Shown in pieces: positions 1 to 8,887 of a DNA stretch of 64,000 nt. This DNA comes from Ustilago trichophora (lineage: Eukaryota > Basidiomycota > Ustilaginomycetes > Ustilaginales > Ustilaginaceae). The translations under genes and the position numbers were made by a program. Under the pieces are notes generated by a model. That model was not told the origin of the DNA. It ran no database searches and saw only the letters and a program-made list of their open reading frames with translations. The DNA lies in the NCBI GenBank assembly GCA_900323505.1, contig OOIN01000001.1:186001-250000 (forward strand), written 5' to 3'. Position 1 is the first letter of the stretch. Each line of letters begins with the position of its first letter.

Positions 1-224
1 TCATCTCATCTCGCTTTGTGGCACAGCTCTCCGCACCCCACTACTGCACCCCACTACTGCACCCCACATTGTGGTTCTTGCCTCGCCTTTATCCGAACGT
101 TCCCTCGAAAAGGTACAAGAAGGACCTTCTCTTCTCCACGTTTTCTCATCCTTCCCCATCCATCTCTCCACTCAATCACTACCTCCATCCTCCCCTTCTC
201 GACCTTAGATCTCGCCTGAGCATC
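1..224 (+). other. Leader region of the sugar transporter gene, with a short tandem repeat
   Basis: C/T-rich sequence typical of a fungal 5' untranslated leader precedes the ATG at 225. A 13-bp unit (gcaccccactact) is repeated about 2.7 times at 33-67. No coding exon with a credible ATG is seen here. Confidence 0.5.
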
Positions 225-2152
225 ATGGTTCGCTCCAACACCGAGGGGTCCATAACCCCCTCCAAGCAGGAGGACAACTTTGCCACCTCCACCCATGCCG
301 CCACCGCCGACACGTCTTCCAAGATCCGATATGGCCCCGCCGCCATCATGGAGGATCTCCGCGAGCACTGGCGCGTCTACATCCTCGGTATCTGCGCTTC
401 GTTCGGTGGTCTCCTTTTCGGTTGGGTAAGTCAAATTCGCATGCATGGCAACAATGGCAGCCATTTTCTAAAATGGCTCCGACGTCAATGAAAAAAGAGG
501 GCCCCTGCCCTGACGCGGACCTTGACACCTATTTTGTTTTCTCATATCAGGATACCGGCTTGATCGGAGGTGTGCTCAACATGCCTGCCTTCCAGAAGGA
601 CTTTGGTCTCGAGAACAACCCCTCAAAGCTCGCGGCATTGAAGGGCAACATCGTCTCAGTTCTTCAGGCCGGCTGCTTCTTTGGCGCCGCCGCCAGTTTC
701 TACCTGCCCCACCGCTTCGGTCGTAGGATGGCCATGTTCATCTCGGCCTTTGTCTTCCTCATCGGTTCCGTGATCCAGACCGTCTGCCGCCTTAACGGAC
801 AGAGCGCCACCTCTGCTCTCAACCAACTCTACGTCGGCCGTGTTATCGGTGGATTTGGTGTCGGTCTCGCCTCTTCCGTCGTGCCCACCTACCTATCCGA
901 ATGCGCTCCTCGCTCCATCCGTGGTCGACTGGCCGGCATGTACCAGCTTCTCATCGTCACCGGTATCTGTCTCGCCTACTTTGTCAACTACGGAATGGTC
1001 CAGAACTACCCCGACAAGAAGTCGAGCGCCATGTGGCAGATTCCCTTTGCCCTTCAGTGCCTTCCTGGCGTTCTTTTTGTGGTCACCCTCTTCTTCCAGC
1101 CCGAGTCCCCCCGATGGCTCGTCGAGCAGCAGAGGAACGCCGAAGCTCAGCAGGCCCTGGCCCGCATCAACCGCGCTTCCCTGAACGACCCCATCGTTGT
1201 TGGTATCCTCACAGAAATCGAAGACGACCTCAAGGGCAAGGAGGGCCTCTCCATCAAACAGCAACTCAAGATGGCTTTCTCCGATCGTATCACTACCTAT
1301 CGAGTTTTCATTGGTGCACTGTTGATGTTCTTCCAGCAATGGACTGGGACAAATTCGATCAACTATTACTCACCCCAAATCTTCAAGAGTCTTGGCATCA
1401 CGGGACAGTCGAGCGGCTTGCTTGCCACGGGTGTATATGGGATTGTCAAGATCATCACCACTGCTTTGTTCATGGCGGTTGCCATTGAGCAACTCGGTCG
1501 CAAGTGGTGCCTAATCGTCGGCGGTCTTGTACAGGTGTTTGCGCTCTTCTGGATCGGTATCTACCAAGCTGTCCGTCCTTCCGGTGCTCCAGTTGACGGT
1601 GTTGGCTACGTTACCATTGCGATGATCTACATCTTTGTGGTTGGTTATGGTCTTGGTTGGTCGTCCGTCACGTGGGCAGTTAGTGCAGAGGTTGCGCCTA
1701 ACCAGCTTCGTGCTCTTGCCATGTCGGCAGCTACCATGAGCCAGTGGTTCTTCAACTTTGTCATTGCGCTCATCACCCCGCGTGCGCTCGAGCACATCAA
1801 GTACGGTACCTTTATTCTCTTTGGTGTCGTCACGTCGGTCGCGGTGCTCTGGGCCGCCTTCTTCCTGCCCGAATCGAGCGGCATCACCCTCGAGCACATG
1901 CACAGGATCTTTGAGGGCAACATCATCGCTCGATCCACCCAGGATCTGTCGCCTAAGAAGAGGAAGATCTTCCGCGCCAGGCTCATGGCCGAGGTTGGTG
2001 GCACCGAAGGCACTCCTGCTCGGGAAGAGAACAGGGCCGCAGACAACTTTGCCACACTCGACAGGGAACAGTCTTTCGCTCAGAAGGGCGACGACGACAT
2101 GATCCACACCGCCGACGCCGTCAGCTCCAGCGACGAACATGCCAAGAAGTGA
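225..2152 (+). CDS. MFS sugar transporter (hexose/quinate-permease-like), one intron
   Basis: Plasma-membrane sugar:proton symporter of the MFS sugar-porter family; the substrate cannot be fixed from sequence. Two exons: 225-425 and 551-2152. The intron at 426-550 has GTAAG and ATATCAG borders, and splicing joins GGLLFGW to DTGLIGGVL, the conserved end of helix 1. The protein is 600 residues, usual for the family, with about 12 hydrophobic segments. Family motifs seen are RFGRR after helix 2, the YVGRVIGGFGVG stretch, PESPRWL before the central loop, and PESSGITLEHM at the end of the last helix, a variant of the family PESKG motif. An N-terminal hydrophilic arm of about 45 residues and a charged C-terminal tail of about 80 residues are cytosolic. 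The ATG at 225 is the first in frame. It could equally be a quinate-type permease; assignment to the sugar porter family is secure. Confidence 0.9.
426..550 (+). other. Spliceosomal intron of the sugar transporter gene
   Basis: Donor GTAAGT at 426 and acceptor ATATCAG ending at 550. Removing it restores the conserved transporter helix 1 sequence across the junction. Without splicing, the frame of exon 1 would run into a stop soon after the donor. Confidence 0.9.
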
Positions 2153-2867
2153 ACACTTCTCGGTCCGCCATAGCTCAGTTGCGCAGACAGTACACATTCG
2201 CTTCATTTTCCTCAGTCACGATATCGCACTTTTCACAACAATGCTCTCCTTGTACTTTATATACCAAGATATCTAACCCCTCGCATTCCACCTTCCTTCC
2301 TCGATTCTTGCAGTGTGCGTGTGTCTTGTTTCTATCTCATTTGGCATTGTTGACGTGGCTAATGCGAATGCTGTACCATTGACTCGTACCATGATCTTCA
2401 GATTGGAAGGTTCACTTGCAGCTGATGACGAAGGATGCTTTGGCCTTTTCCATAGAGACCCAACTTCGTTTGGGTTACCCAGGACGCCAGAGCCAGCTCC
2501 AACGGCACCGGCTGCATCTTCAAGACTGAAGCCCTGGAGTACGTGTTACAGATGATTTTAGTTCACTGCCATAAGATCAGCCGAAGGGATCCCAGCTAGT
2601 GCTCACAGTTTGATGGATTGAGAGCTGGAAGGAGCTCCTTCGGCTGTTGGTGGCAGAAGGCTACTGTCAGATCCAGCGACAACGACCTTGAATAATAACC
2701 TTCTCACCAAGTTCGTCAAGCAGACCCGTCGCACACTAAGCTTTTTGAGCGGTTGACATAACCTCAAAATGACCATTGCAGTAGATTGCTTCTCAGCAGC
2801 TCGAACAAATTATACAGTCAGCCATGCAGATACAGTTGACCAGGCACGCAACTCTCTCTCTCAGCTT
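2153..2867. other. Intergenic region between convergent genes; weak coding-like traces
   Basis: Lies between the 3' ends of two converging genes. No complete gene was found. Two short plus-strand stretches, about 2463-2555 and 2630-2756, read as gene-like peptides, one including NGTGCIFKTEALEY and one including LLTKFVKQTRRTL. Both are in frames closed by nearby stops. They may be exon fragments of an unrecognised small gene, a decayed gene, or chance. Confidence 0.3.
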
Positions 2868-4493
2868 TTAGCCAAATGTGCTTCCATACTGATTTCTGTC
2901 CTCCTGTGGCGTGTCGACAAACGGATCCTCGTCAACCGACACGAAGGTCGCGCCACCGGTACTCATCCTGCGCATGCTCGAGCTTCTTGACATCTGCCTC
3001 GAGATGCTTTCTTCCAACCCTGGCTCCGCTTCTACACTTTCACCGCCGGCGAGGTAGGCTGGTACGCTGACCCTCGGAATCTTGAAGTTGGAGTTCGAGT
3101 GGGAGGGGCGAATCGTTTTACCTTGGAACGTGCTTCCCGTAGGTGAGAGTTGAGGGGTGATGGTCGTAGTGGGCAGGTCGAGTACGAGGGGTTGCGACTT
3201 GGATCGCGAGTGCGAAGGTTCTGAAGGATAAGGTTGCGGGTAAGGGGGTACGAAGTTGTCCGTTGAGAAAGAGCGGGGTTGTTGTGGGGTGCTGGTGGTG
3301 CGAGTGAGGGGGAGGTATGGTGTTGCTGCAGAGTGGTATGTTGCCGTGGGGTCCAGTGCGACCGACTCGTGCGGGGTAGCCACCTGCTGGGCTGGGGTGA
3401 GATGGAACGGTACTCGTACAACTTTGATCTCCTGCTCGCCTGATGGGTCTTGAGCAAGGGCGTTGGTCATCGGAACGTCGTCTCCGCCATGTGACACCGA
3501 TCTAGGAGTTATACCCCCAGATCGACGACGAGAGCCAACGCTCAACCTGCCCAAAGCGGCGACTTCGCACGTGTCTCCCGAAGCGTATACTCGGGCTGTC
3601 TTGCGCTGATGACTTTCCGGAGATGCTGCACCATCTGCTTTAGGGGAGCCGGCGTGTTTCTCCGATAGCGAAGGAGAGCGCAAGGCAGACATTCGGTGAG
3701 CGGCAAGACTGAGCCTCCTCGTTCGACGGCGAGATGAACACCAGCGGATCAGAGCAAAGGCAACGAGGAGTAGTACGAGGCCGCCGATGACACCTCCGGC
3801 AATGGCGCCTTTATTGACGCTGTGGTTGGTGGGTAAGGTGGAGCTTGAGGCGGAGGAGAGGGAGTTGACAGGGTTCACAGCTGCTGAAGTGGTGCTGGTT
3901 GCAGCTGGGATTGTTGATGAGGAGACTATTGGGTTGGACGACAGGGTTGGTGCAGAAGTGGCTGTTGTCAGCGCCGAGCTGGCCGATGTTGTAGTAGCAG
4001 AAGGTGACGAGGCCGATGACGATATCGCAATAGCAGTTCCACTAGCCGACGATGTCCCGCCAGCGCAGTTATCAAAAATGAACGACTTTGAATCGACGTC
4101 GGTCACCTGCACCGTACCCTGAGAGCTCGTAGTAGTGGTCAAGATGTTCCCATTCATATCCGCAAGCCCGATTCCGATCCTATATGTGCCACTGAGCACT
4201 GTGTCGCCAAAGTACGTAACCTTGCTGTACGACCCTGGTGTGGGGAAAGCGCCGCCATTGAGGGCCGAGTATAGCAGCGAGTAGTTGCGTGCCCCCTGAG
4301 TCGAGACGAAGAAAAGCTCGACGTAGGATGCCACGCTCCATTCGGTTTGTGAGAGCGTCGCAGTCCAGGCCAGCTCAGTGCAGTTGATGAGGCCGACAGA
4401 AAAGTCGAGTGCTTGTGCCTGCAGTGTGAAAAGGCTGATGAGCAGCGTGGCTAGGGTGCTCAGCCGTAGTATGATTGGTGAGGATTTCCTCAT
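2868..4493 (-). CDS. Single-pass, Ser/Thr-rich cell-surface membrane protein of unknown function
   Basis: A 541-residue protein with no recognised enzyme domain. An N-terminal signal peptide (about residues 1-28, ending LQAQA) leads into an extracellular region of about 110 residues with two cysteines and aromatic residues. A Ser/Thr/Ala-rich stalk (about 145-225) follows, likely heavily O-mannosylated. One transmembrane helix (about 228-250) has a GxxxG-like start (GAIAGGVIGGLVLLL). An Arg-rich stop-transfer signal (SSRRRTRR) and a Ser-rich cytosolic tail of about 285 residues complete it. This layout matches fungal Mid2/Wsc-like wall sensors, but the head is not a recognisable WSC domain. 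The start is the first ATG. It converges on the sugar transporter gene. A role as wall-stress sensor or adhesin is inference from architecture only. Confidence 0.75.
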   Translation of the reverse strand: MRKSSPIILRLSTLATLLISLFTLQAQALDFSVGLINCTELAWTATLSQTEWSVASYVELFFVSTQGARNYSLLYSALNGGAFPTPGSYSKVTYFGDTVLSGTYRIGIGLADMNGNILTTTTSSQGTVQVTDVDSKSFIFDNCAGGTSSASGTAIAISSSASSPSATTTSASSALTTATSAPTLSSNPIVSSSTIPAATSTTSAAVNPVNSLSSASSSTLPTNHSVNKGAIAGGVIGGLVLLLVAFALIRWCSSRRRTRRLSLAAHRMSALRSPSLSEKHAGSPKADGAASPESHQRKTARVYASGDTCEVAALGRLSVGSRRRSGGITPRSVSHGGDDVPMTNALAQDPSGEQEIKVVRVPFHLTPAQQVATPHESVALDPTATYHSAATPYLPLTRTTSTPQQPRSFSTDNFVPPYPQPYPSEPSHSRSKSQPLVLDLPTTTITPQLSPTGSTFQGKTIRPSHSNSNFKIPRVSVPAYLAGGESVEAEPGLEESISRQMSRSSSMRRMSTGGATFVSVDEDPFVDTPQEDRNQYGSTFG

Positions 4494-6184
4494 GTTGGCG
4501 ATGTATGTATGTGTATGGTGGAGCTGGTCTGCAGTCGACAGGTGGGCGAGCGAGGATGGTGGCGAGGATGGTGAAGGAAGAAGGTGAAGATAGCAGCGAG
4601 CGACCCAGATCGATTAGGCAAGAGAGGAAAAGGGGACCTCGACGTGGTCACAATCTCAGCAAACGGGGTTGACAATATACTCCCATTCATCGCCTTTACA
4701 CCACGTTATGTTTCGCTGTATCCATTGTATGTACGGATGCAGAACTCAGCGGATAGCACGCCTCTTGTCAGCAACGGCACCCACTAGATCGTTAGGCTAT
4801 GCTACAGTACCTTGACAGTCATCTCGCTTGTTTTTTGGCTGTCATGCAGATCGCAAAAAGCGTCGAATGCTGTGTGCAAGACGAACAGTACAGCGACGGC
4901 TATGCGCCCTTGAAAAAGTGGGACGAGAGTTGTCCCCGTCTCTCCCCGCTTAGCGTCCCACCACAGCATGGCATGAGTTGAGCTATGCGCCTGGCGGGAC
5001 GCCAAACCTGTGCACGCCGCGCCAAGTTCTTGGTCTCGGAAACAAGACAAAAAGAGTGTATGCCACTCTGTCTACAGCATCGGCCATCTCCTCCAACTCG
5101 TGTTGCAACGACTACCTACTTTATGCGGCTCTGCTTCCCTTCCTTTTCGCGCTCCTCTCACAAAGCGCTTCTTGGCACACAGCATCACCACGTACAGCAT
5201 GGCATGCTAATGTATGTATGTATGTGTCAAGCAGCAAGCGGAGCAAATTGGTGGGATTGTGCGGCACTGTATGCAGACCATGCACTATGGGACAAACGGA
5301 ACGCTCTCGGGAACCACAAATCGCTTTTTCCTATTTATTTTTCTCTCTTACAGTACTTCTTTGCCTTTTTTGTTCCTGTTCCAGTTGTGCCTGACACCAC
5401 TCCCCGTCCGCTTTCAAAGTTAAAGCATGGCGGGAGGAAAAAAAAAAAAAGATCATTTCAAGGGTTCTCAAATTTTTGATTTTGATTTTTTTTTGACAGC
5501 GTCAGATTTTGTATTCAAAAGAGAAAAGCTGCGCCCTCGCTTGGCTCAGAGGGCGTCGAAGGATGGTGTCGACATTTCAGACTCAGAAAGACATGCTTTT
5601 CCTAACCCAAAGCAAAGATTGTCTGAGAACAAGATCTCCAAAGCGGCACACAGTCTCGTGTGTGCCTGCCGTGGATGGCTAGGTCGTGTCGGCTTCCATG
5701 TGTGAATGCCGCATGCTTCTGCTGCCGCTCTCAGAGTGACCTTTTTTTCGACTCCACCCCTTACTCAACGCTACGCCGTCGCTTACGCATCTCAGACGAG
5801 ACATCCGATCCGGCCAATAGGTGCCTCTATACGGTTCGCGGGGCAAACTCTGCCTGCCACAGAAATGGCAATGTCAACATCTGGCCTGATTGATCGCGAT
5901 CGAGAGCCGTACGTACACGCATGATCTAGCTTCGTCAGGGCTTGTATCGGGTTTCCCCATGTTTCGAAGCCAGATCAACAAGATCGCAGCCACACCTTCA
6001 ATGTTTAGGACCGCCTTTTCGGGGCTACAAATCATGTCAGCATATACACAAAGCAAAGTGTGCATATGCTCGTTTTCGATGTTTGTAATGGTCAGGATGG
6101 AGTCGAACCGGGTTGAAATGTAATTGCGATGGCAAAAAAAAAAAGAAAGGCTGTAAAATGTAAGCCATAAAATCAAAAAAGAAA
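4494..6184. other. Intergenic region, no gene recognised
   Basis: Upstream of the surface protein gene at 2868-4493 and downstream of the tRNA gene. It contains an A-tract (5438-5450), a short TATG repeat near 5213-5225 and several C/T-rich stretches. The many short open frames lack conserved motifs or signal peptides. Confidence 0.5.
6175..6180 (-). terminator. RNA polymerase III terminator of the tRNA-Gly gene
   Basis: A run of six T on the minus strand begins 5 nt beyond the mature 3' end of the tRNA, the usual Pol III termination signal. Confidence 0.7.
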
Positions 6185-6286
6185 TGCATTGACGGGGACT
6201 CGAACCCCGGTCGAGTCGAATCGGTAGTCACGCCTTATGCAGGCGATGAGTGGCAACGACTCATGATACCCCTACACTATCAATGC
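6185..6286 (-). tRNA. tRNA-Gly(GCC) with a 31-nt intron
   Basis: Decodes GGC/GGU glycine codons. On the minus strand the 7-bp acceptor stem pairs GCATTGA with TCAATGC, followed by discriminator A. The T arm is CGGGG-TTCGAGT-CCCCG, including a perfect B box (GGTTCGAGTCC). The A box is TAGTGTAGGGG. The anticodon loop reads TTGCCA, then a 31-nt intron (6220-6250) directly after position 37, the canonical place. The second half then supplies T38 and CGACT, which pairs with AGTCG. Without the intron the tRNA is 71 nt, the normal tRNA-Gly length, and the GCATTG acceptor start is typical of eukaryotic tRNA-Gly. The D stem has one T-T mismatch (13-22) and one wobble. CCA is not encoded, as expected for a eukaryote. 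Confidence 0.9.
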
Positions 6287-7236
6287 TTGTATGATGAGTC
6301 AGCTTTCAGTACACAACATATACAGTAAGCTTGTCTGCACAAGCCTGTCGCTCACCGCAAGATGGACGTTTGAAGCGGTCATATAGTACGCTTCTCTTCT
6401 AAGCGTGCGCTTCGACAAGATCGACCGAGAGGAAACACGGACATAGTTCGTTAGCCTTGGCGACTTACTCATTTGCTGGCGACAAAGCCCGTATATAAGA
6501 CCAGGACAAAATGACAATGAATTCAGATCGTACCGGTCCTGTGCCGTAAACACATGGCCACATGTCCACATGTCCACAGACGCAACCGTCAGCTCCAATG
6601 ACACTTACCACCAAGATAAGAATTCTGTAGCAGTCTATTGGAATACTCTCAATACATAGCAATGTGATCGTCAAAGGAGCTCCAAGCTCGTCTGCCATTT
6701 GTGCGACAGCCAACCAAAATCTCCAGCGAAAGTCGTCTCACCGAGTGACGCTGGGAAGCACCTACGGCGATGATAGCGCTTACAAGGAGTGAGCTGCGTG
6801 AGGTCGTCAAGACCGGCTGCCTTGATGAATTGCTGAAGGAGCATCCATACTTGTAGGCAGGTCAACAGATCGAAACTCACAAGTCTGCGCTCGAAGGGCT
6901 GCGGTCGTGACAGAAGACCGCCTCTAGCTTTCGAGTTCCCACGATCTTCGGACCGATGCTCGATGCCAAGCAGTCGATCGTCGTCGCGAACTGAGAAAGA
7001 CAGATTATCGAGCGGAAAACAGGTGCTGTAAAGTAGGGAGGTATCATGATCTGTATTGATTCAAAGTGTCATCGAGACTACATAGTTGTCAACATCAGAG
7101 GAGGCTGCGAGCAAAGAAAGTCATGCGAGCCTTGTACATATGGATAAGAGTGAGCTGTTTTGTTTGTGAAGCTAAGGGGGGCGAAGACCGTTGCTATTTT
7201 ATCTTTCCTATAATTCTTTTTATCTTTGTAGGGGCT
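6287..7236. other. Intergenic region, no gene recognised
   Basis: Lies between the tRNA 5' end and the 3' end of the protease gene. Only short open frames without recognisable motifs occur. A GTGTCCACATG-like alternation (cacatgtccacatgtccaca near 6550-6580) is a minor local repeat. Confidence 0.45.
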
Positions 7237-8430
7237 TTAAGCCTTGTTGGCGAAGCCGACACGGTTGTTGTCGGTGTCAAAGATGGCGACGGTGTTCTGG
7301 AGGTAAGAGTCACCGGTGACCCAGGCGTTGATGCCAATGTCGGAACCAGCGACCGAGAGAACACACTGGCCGCTGTTGGTGGTACCGAACGAGGTGGTGG
7401 CGGCCGAGAGGGTCTTGGTGTAGCTGCCGTACTTGAAGGTGACCTTGGGGGGAGAGTTGCAGTTGTAGTAGGCGTAGGTGGAGCCGTCCTGGGTGAAGGT
7501 GGGCAAGCCAAGCGAGTTGAAGAGCGTCTGAGCCTGGCTGGTGGGGGCAACGATGATGGTTGTGCCGGTGTCAACGATCGACTGGATGCTCTGGCCGTTG
7601 ACGGTGGCGGGGACCTGCCAGAAACCGTTGCTCGAGTCAACGCTCACGTACTGAGGCGTGGTCGAGTACTTGGCAGAGTTGGTGCCACCAAGGAAGAGCG
7701 ACGAGCCCGAAGTGCGCAGGTCAAACTGGAAGACACCCGAGGAGACGGCACCGGCCTGCTTAAGGCGGAAGAAGTAGGGGAGGTACTTGGAGCCAAAGGC
7801 AGCGAGCTGGGGGAAAGCCATACCCGAGATACCCGAGGAGCCCTCGGAAGAGTCGATGAACTGCTGGTTGGAGACACCGATGGCAGTGTTGGTGGCGCTG
7901 AGACCGCCGATACGGACAGTGTCGGTGTAGATGGTGCCCGAGGCGGTGGTACCGTCACCGTACGAGGTGGAGAAAGTGTCACCGCTGGTGCGCGAGGTGG
8001 AGGAAGCCGAGGGGGTGTAAGCACCGGGGTTGACAAGCGTGTCGGAGGAACCAGTGTCAAAGTCGATCGAGAAGCTCTGAGCGGGGGTACCGTAGGCCAT
8101 GGTACCGGTCCAGAGCTCACCGTTCTGCTGGTCGGTAAGACCAACGGAGCCGGTGGCGCGCTTGGCGAGGTGCTCGGGGAGGTCGCGCTTGGAAGGGTGG
8201 ACCTTGCCGGTGTTCTTCTCGAAGTTGGCGAGGCTCTTCTGGTACTTGGCACGGAGGCCGTTCATGTGGGCATCGACCTTGGACCAGTCGATCTGGTCAG
8301 TGCCAGCGACCTTGAGGTTGCCACGCTTCTCGATGTCAATGTTGAGGCCGCGCTCCTGCTCGACGGGAGCGGCGGAGACGAGCGAAGAGGCTGCGATGAG
8401 GCCTGCGACGAAGGAAAGCTTGAGCTGCAT
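7237..8430 (-). CDS. Secreted pepsin-like aspartic protease (family A1)
   Basis: An endopeptidase made as a secreted zymogen of 397 residues, normal for the family. The signal peptide covers about 1-20 (ending SSLVSA). A basic propeptide contains KR sites at about 35-36, 81-82 and 90-91, the last (LAKR) a likely Kex2-type maturation point giving a mature enzyme starting near residue 92. The first catalytic motif is DFDTGSSD (catalytic Asp125), the flap motif is SYGDGTTASG, and the second catalytic motif is VDTGTT (catalytic Asp287). The C-terminal part has the usual disulfide pair (YYNCN and GQCVLS) and ends with DTDNNRVGFA, the canonical terminus. No GPI signal or transmembrane tail is present, so the enzyme should be soluble and extracellular or vacuolar. 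It resembles basidiomycete polyporopepsin-type proteases. The start is the only ATG giving a signal peptide. Confidence 0.93.
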   Translation of the reverse strand: MQLKLSFVAGLIAASSLVSAAPVEQERGLNIDIEKRGNLKVAGTDQIDWSKVDAHMNGLRAKYQKSLANFEKNTGKVHPSKRDLPEHLAKRATGSVGLTDQQNGELWTGTMAYGTPAQSFSIDFDTGSSDTLVNPGAYTPSASSTSRTSGDTFSTSYGDGTTASGTIYTDTVRIGGLSATNTAIGVSNQQFIDSSEGSSGISGMAFPQLAAFGSKYLPYFFRLKQAGAVSSGVFQFDLRTSGSSLFLGGTNSAKYSTTPQYVSVDSSNGFWQVPATVNGQSIQSIVDTGTTIIVAPTSQAQTLFNSLGLPTFTQDGSTYAYYNCNSPPKVTFKYGSYTKTLSAATTSFGTTNSGQCVLSVAGSDIGINAWVTGDSYLQNTVAIFDTDNNRVGFANKA

Positions 8431-8548
8431 ATTGAGAATGTTCCAGAGGGGGTTCTAGGGGATAGAAGCAGGCTAGGGGAGGTAGGAGAGATGAGAGGAG
8501 ATGAGGACGATGGAAAGAAGATTTGGAACGGGCATGATCTGGTCGGTC

Positions 8549-8554
8549 TTTATA
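8549..8554 (-). promoter_or_regulatory. Candidate TATA box of the aspartic protease gene
   Basis: TATAAA on the minus strand about 120 bp upstream of the protease ATG. A strong TATA fits a highly inducible secreted enzyme, but the match is short. Confidence 0.4.
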
Positions 8555-8863
8555 CTTGTTGACCTTGCTAGCATCCATGCTGATAGCGTCGATGGTGTGT
8601 CTCAGGAGACTACCGTGATATCTACAGCGCTAGCTTCACGAAGGAAGTCCGATGCGCTCGTAGCGTGGCGCAGGAGCCCCCATGACCGTAGCGTAGTCGA
8701 GCGTAGCATGGAGCAAAGCAGAATTAGACCCAATCAGGTATCGGAAGTCTGTGCACCGAGCAGGACCCTTGTTCAGCAGCAGCAACGATAGCACACGGCG
8801 AAGGAAACTGTCAGTGTCACTATAGATGTCCTAGGCGAGACGAGAAGAAACGATGATTGGGGT

Positions 8864-8887
8864 CAGCAGCAGCAGCAGCAGCAGCAG
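8864..8887 (+). repeat. (CAG)8 microsatellite
   Basis: Eight perfect CAG units followed by CAA. It lies in a non-coding interval about 430 bp upstream of the protease ATG, so it is not a polyglutamine tract of any supported gene. Confidence 0.95.

Noticed and set aside
6088..6110. GGTTCGACTCC on the minus strand resembling a tRNA B box
   Set aside because: The flanking stem does not pair beyond two bases and no acceptor or anticodon arm can be built around it.
7066..8562. 498-codon open frame antisense to the aspartic protease
   Set aside because: Gly/Val/Glu-rich composition is the mirror of the strongly biased codons of the protease on the other strand; no domain is present, and the protease is unmistakable.
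8864..8887. CAG repeat as a polyglutamine-coding exon
   Set aside because: No supported gene contains it; the frames through it are short and lack a start or domain.
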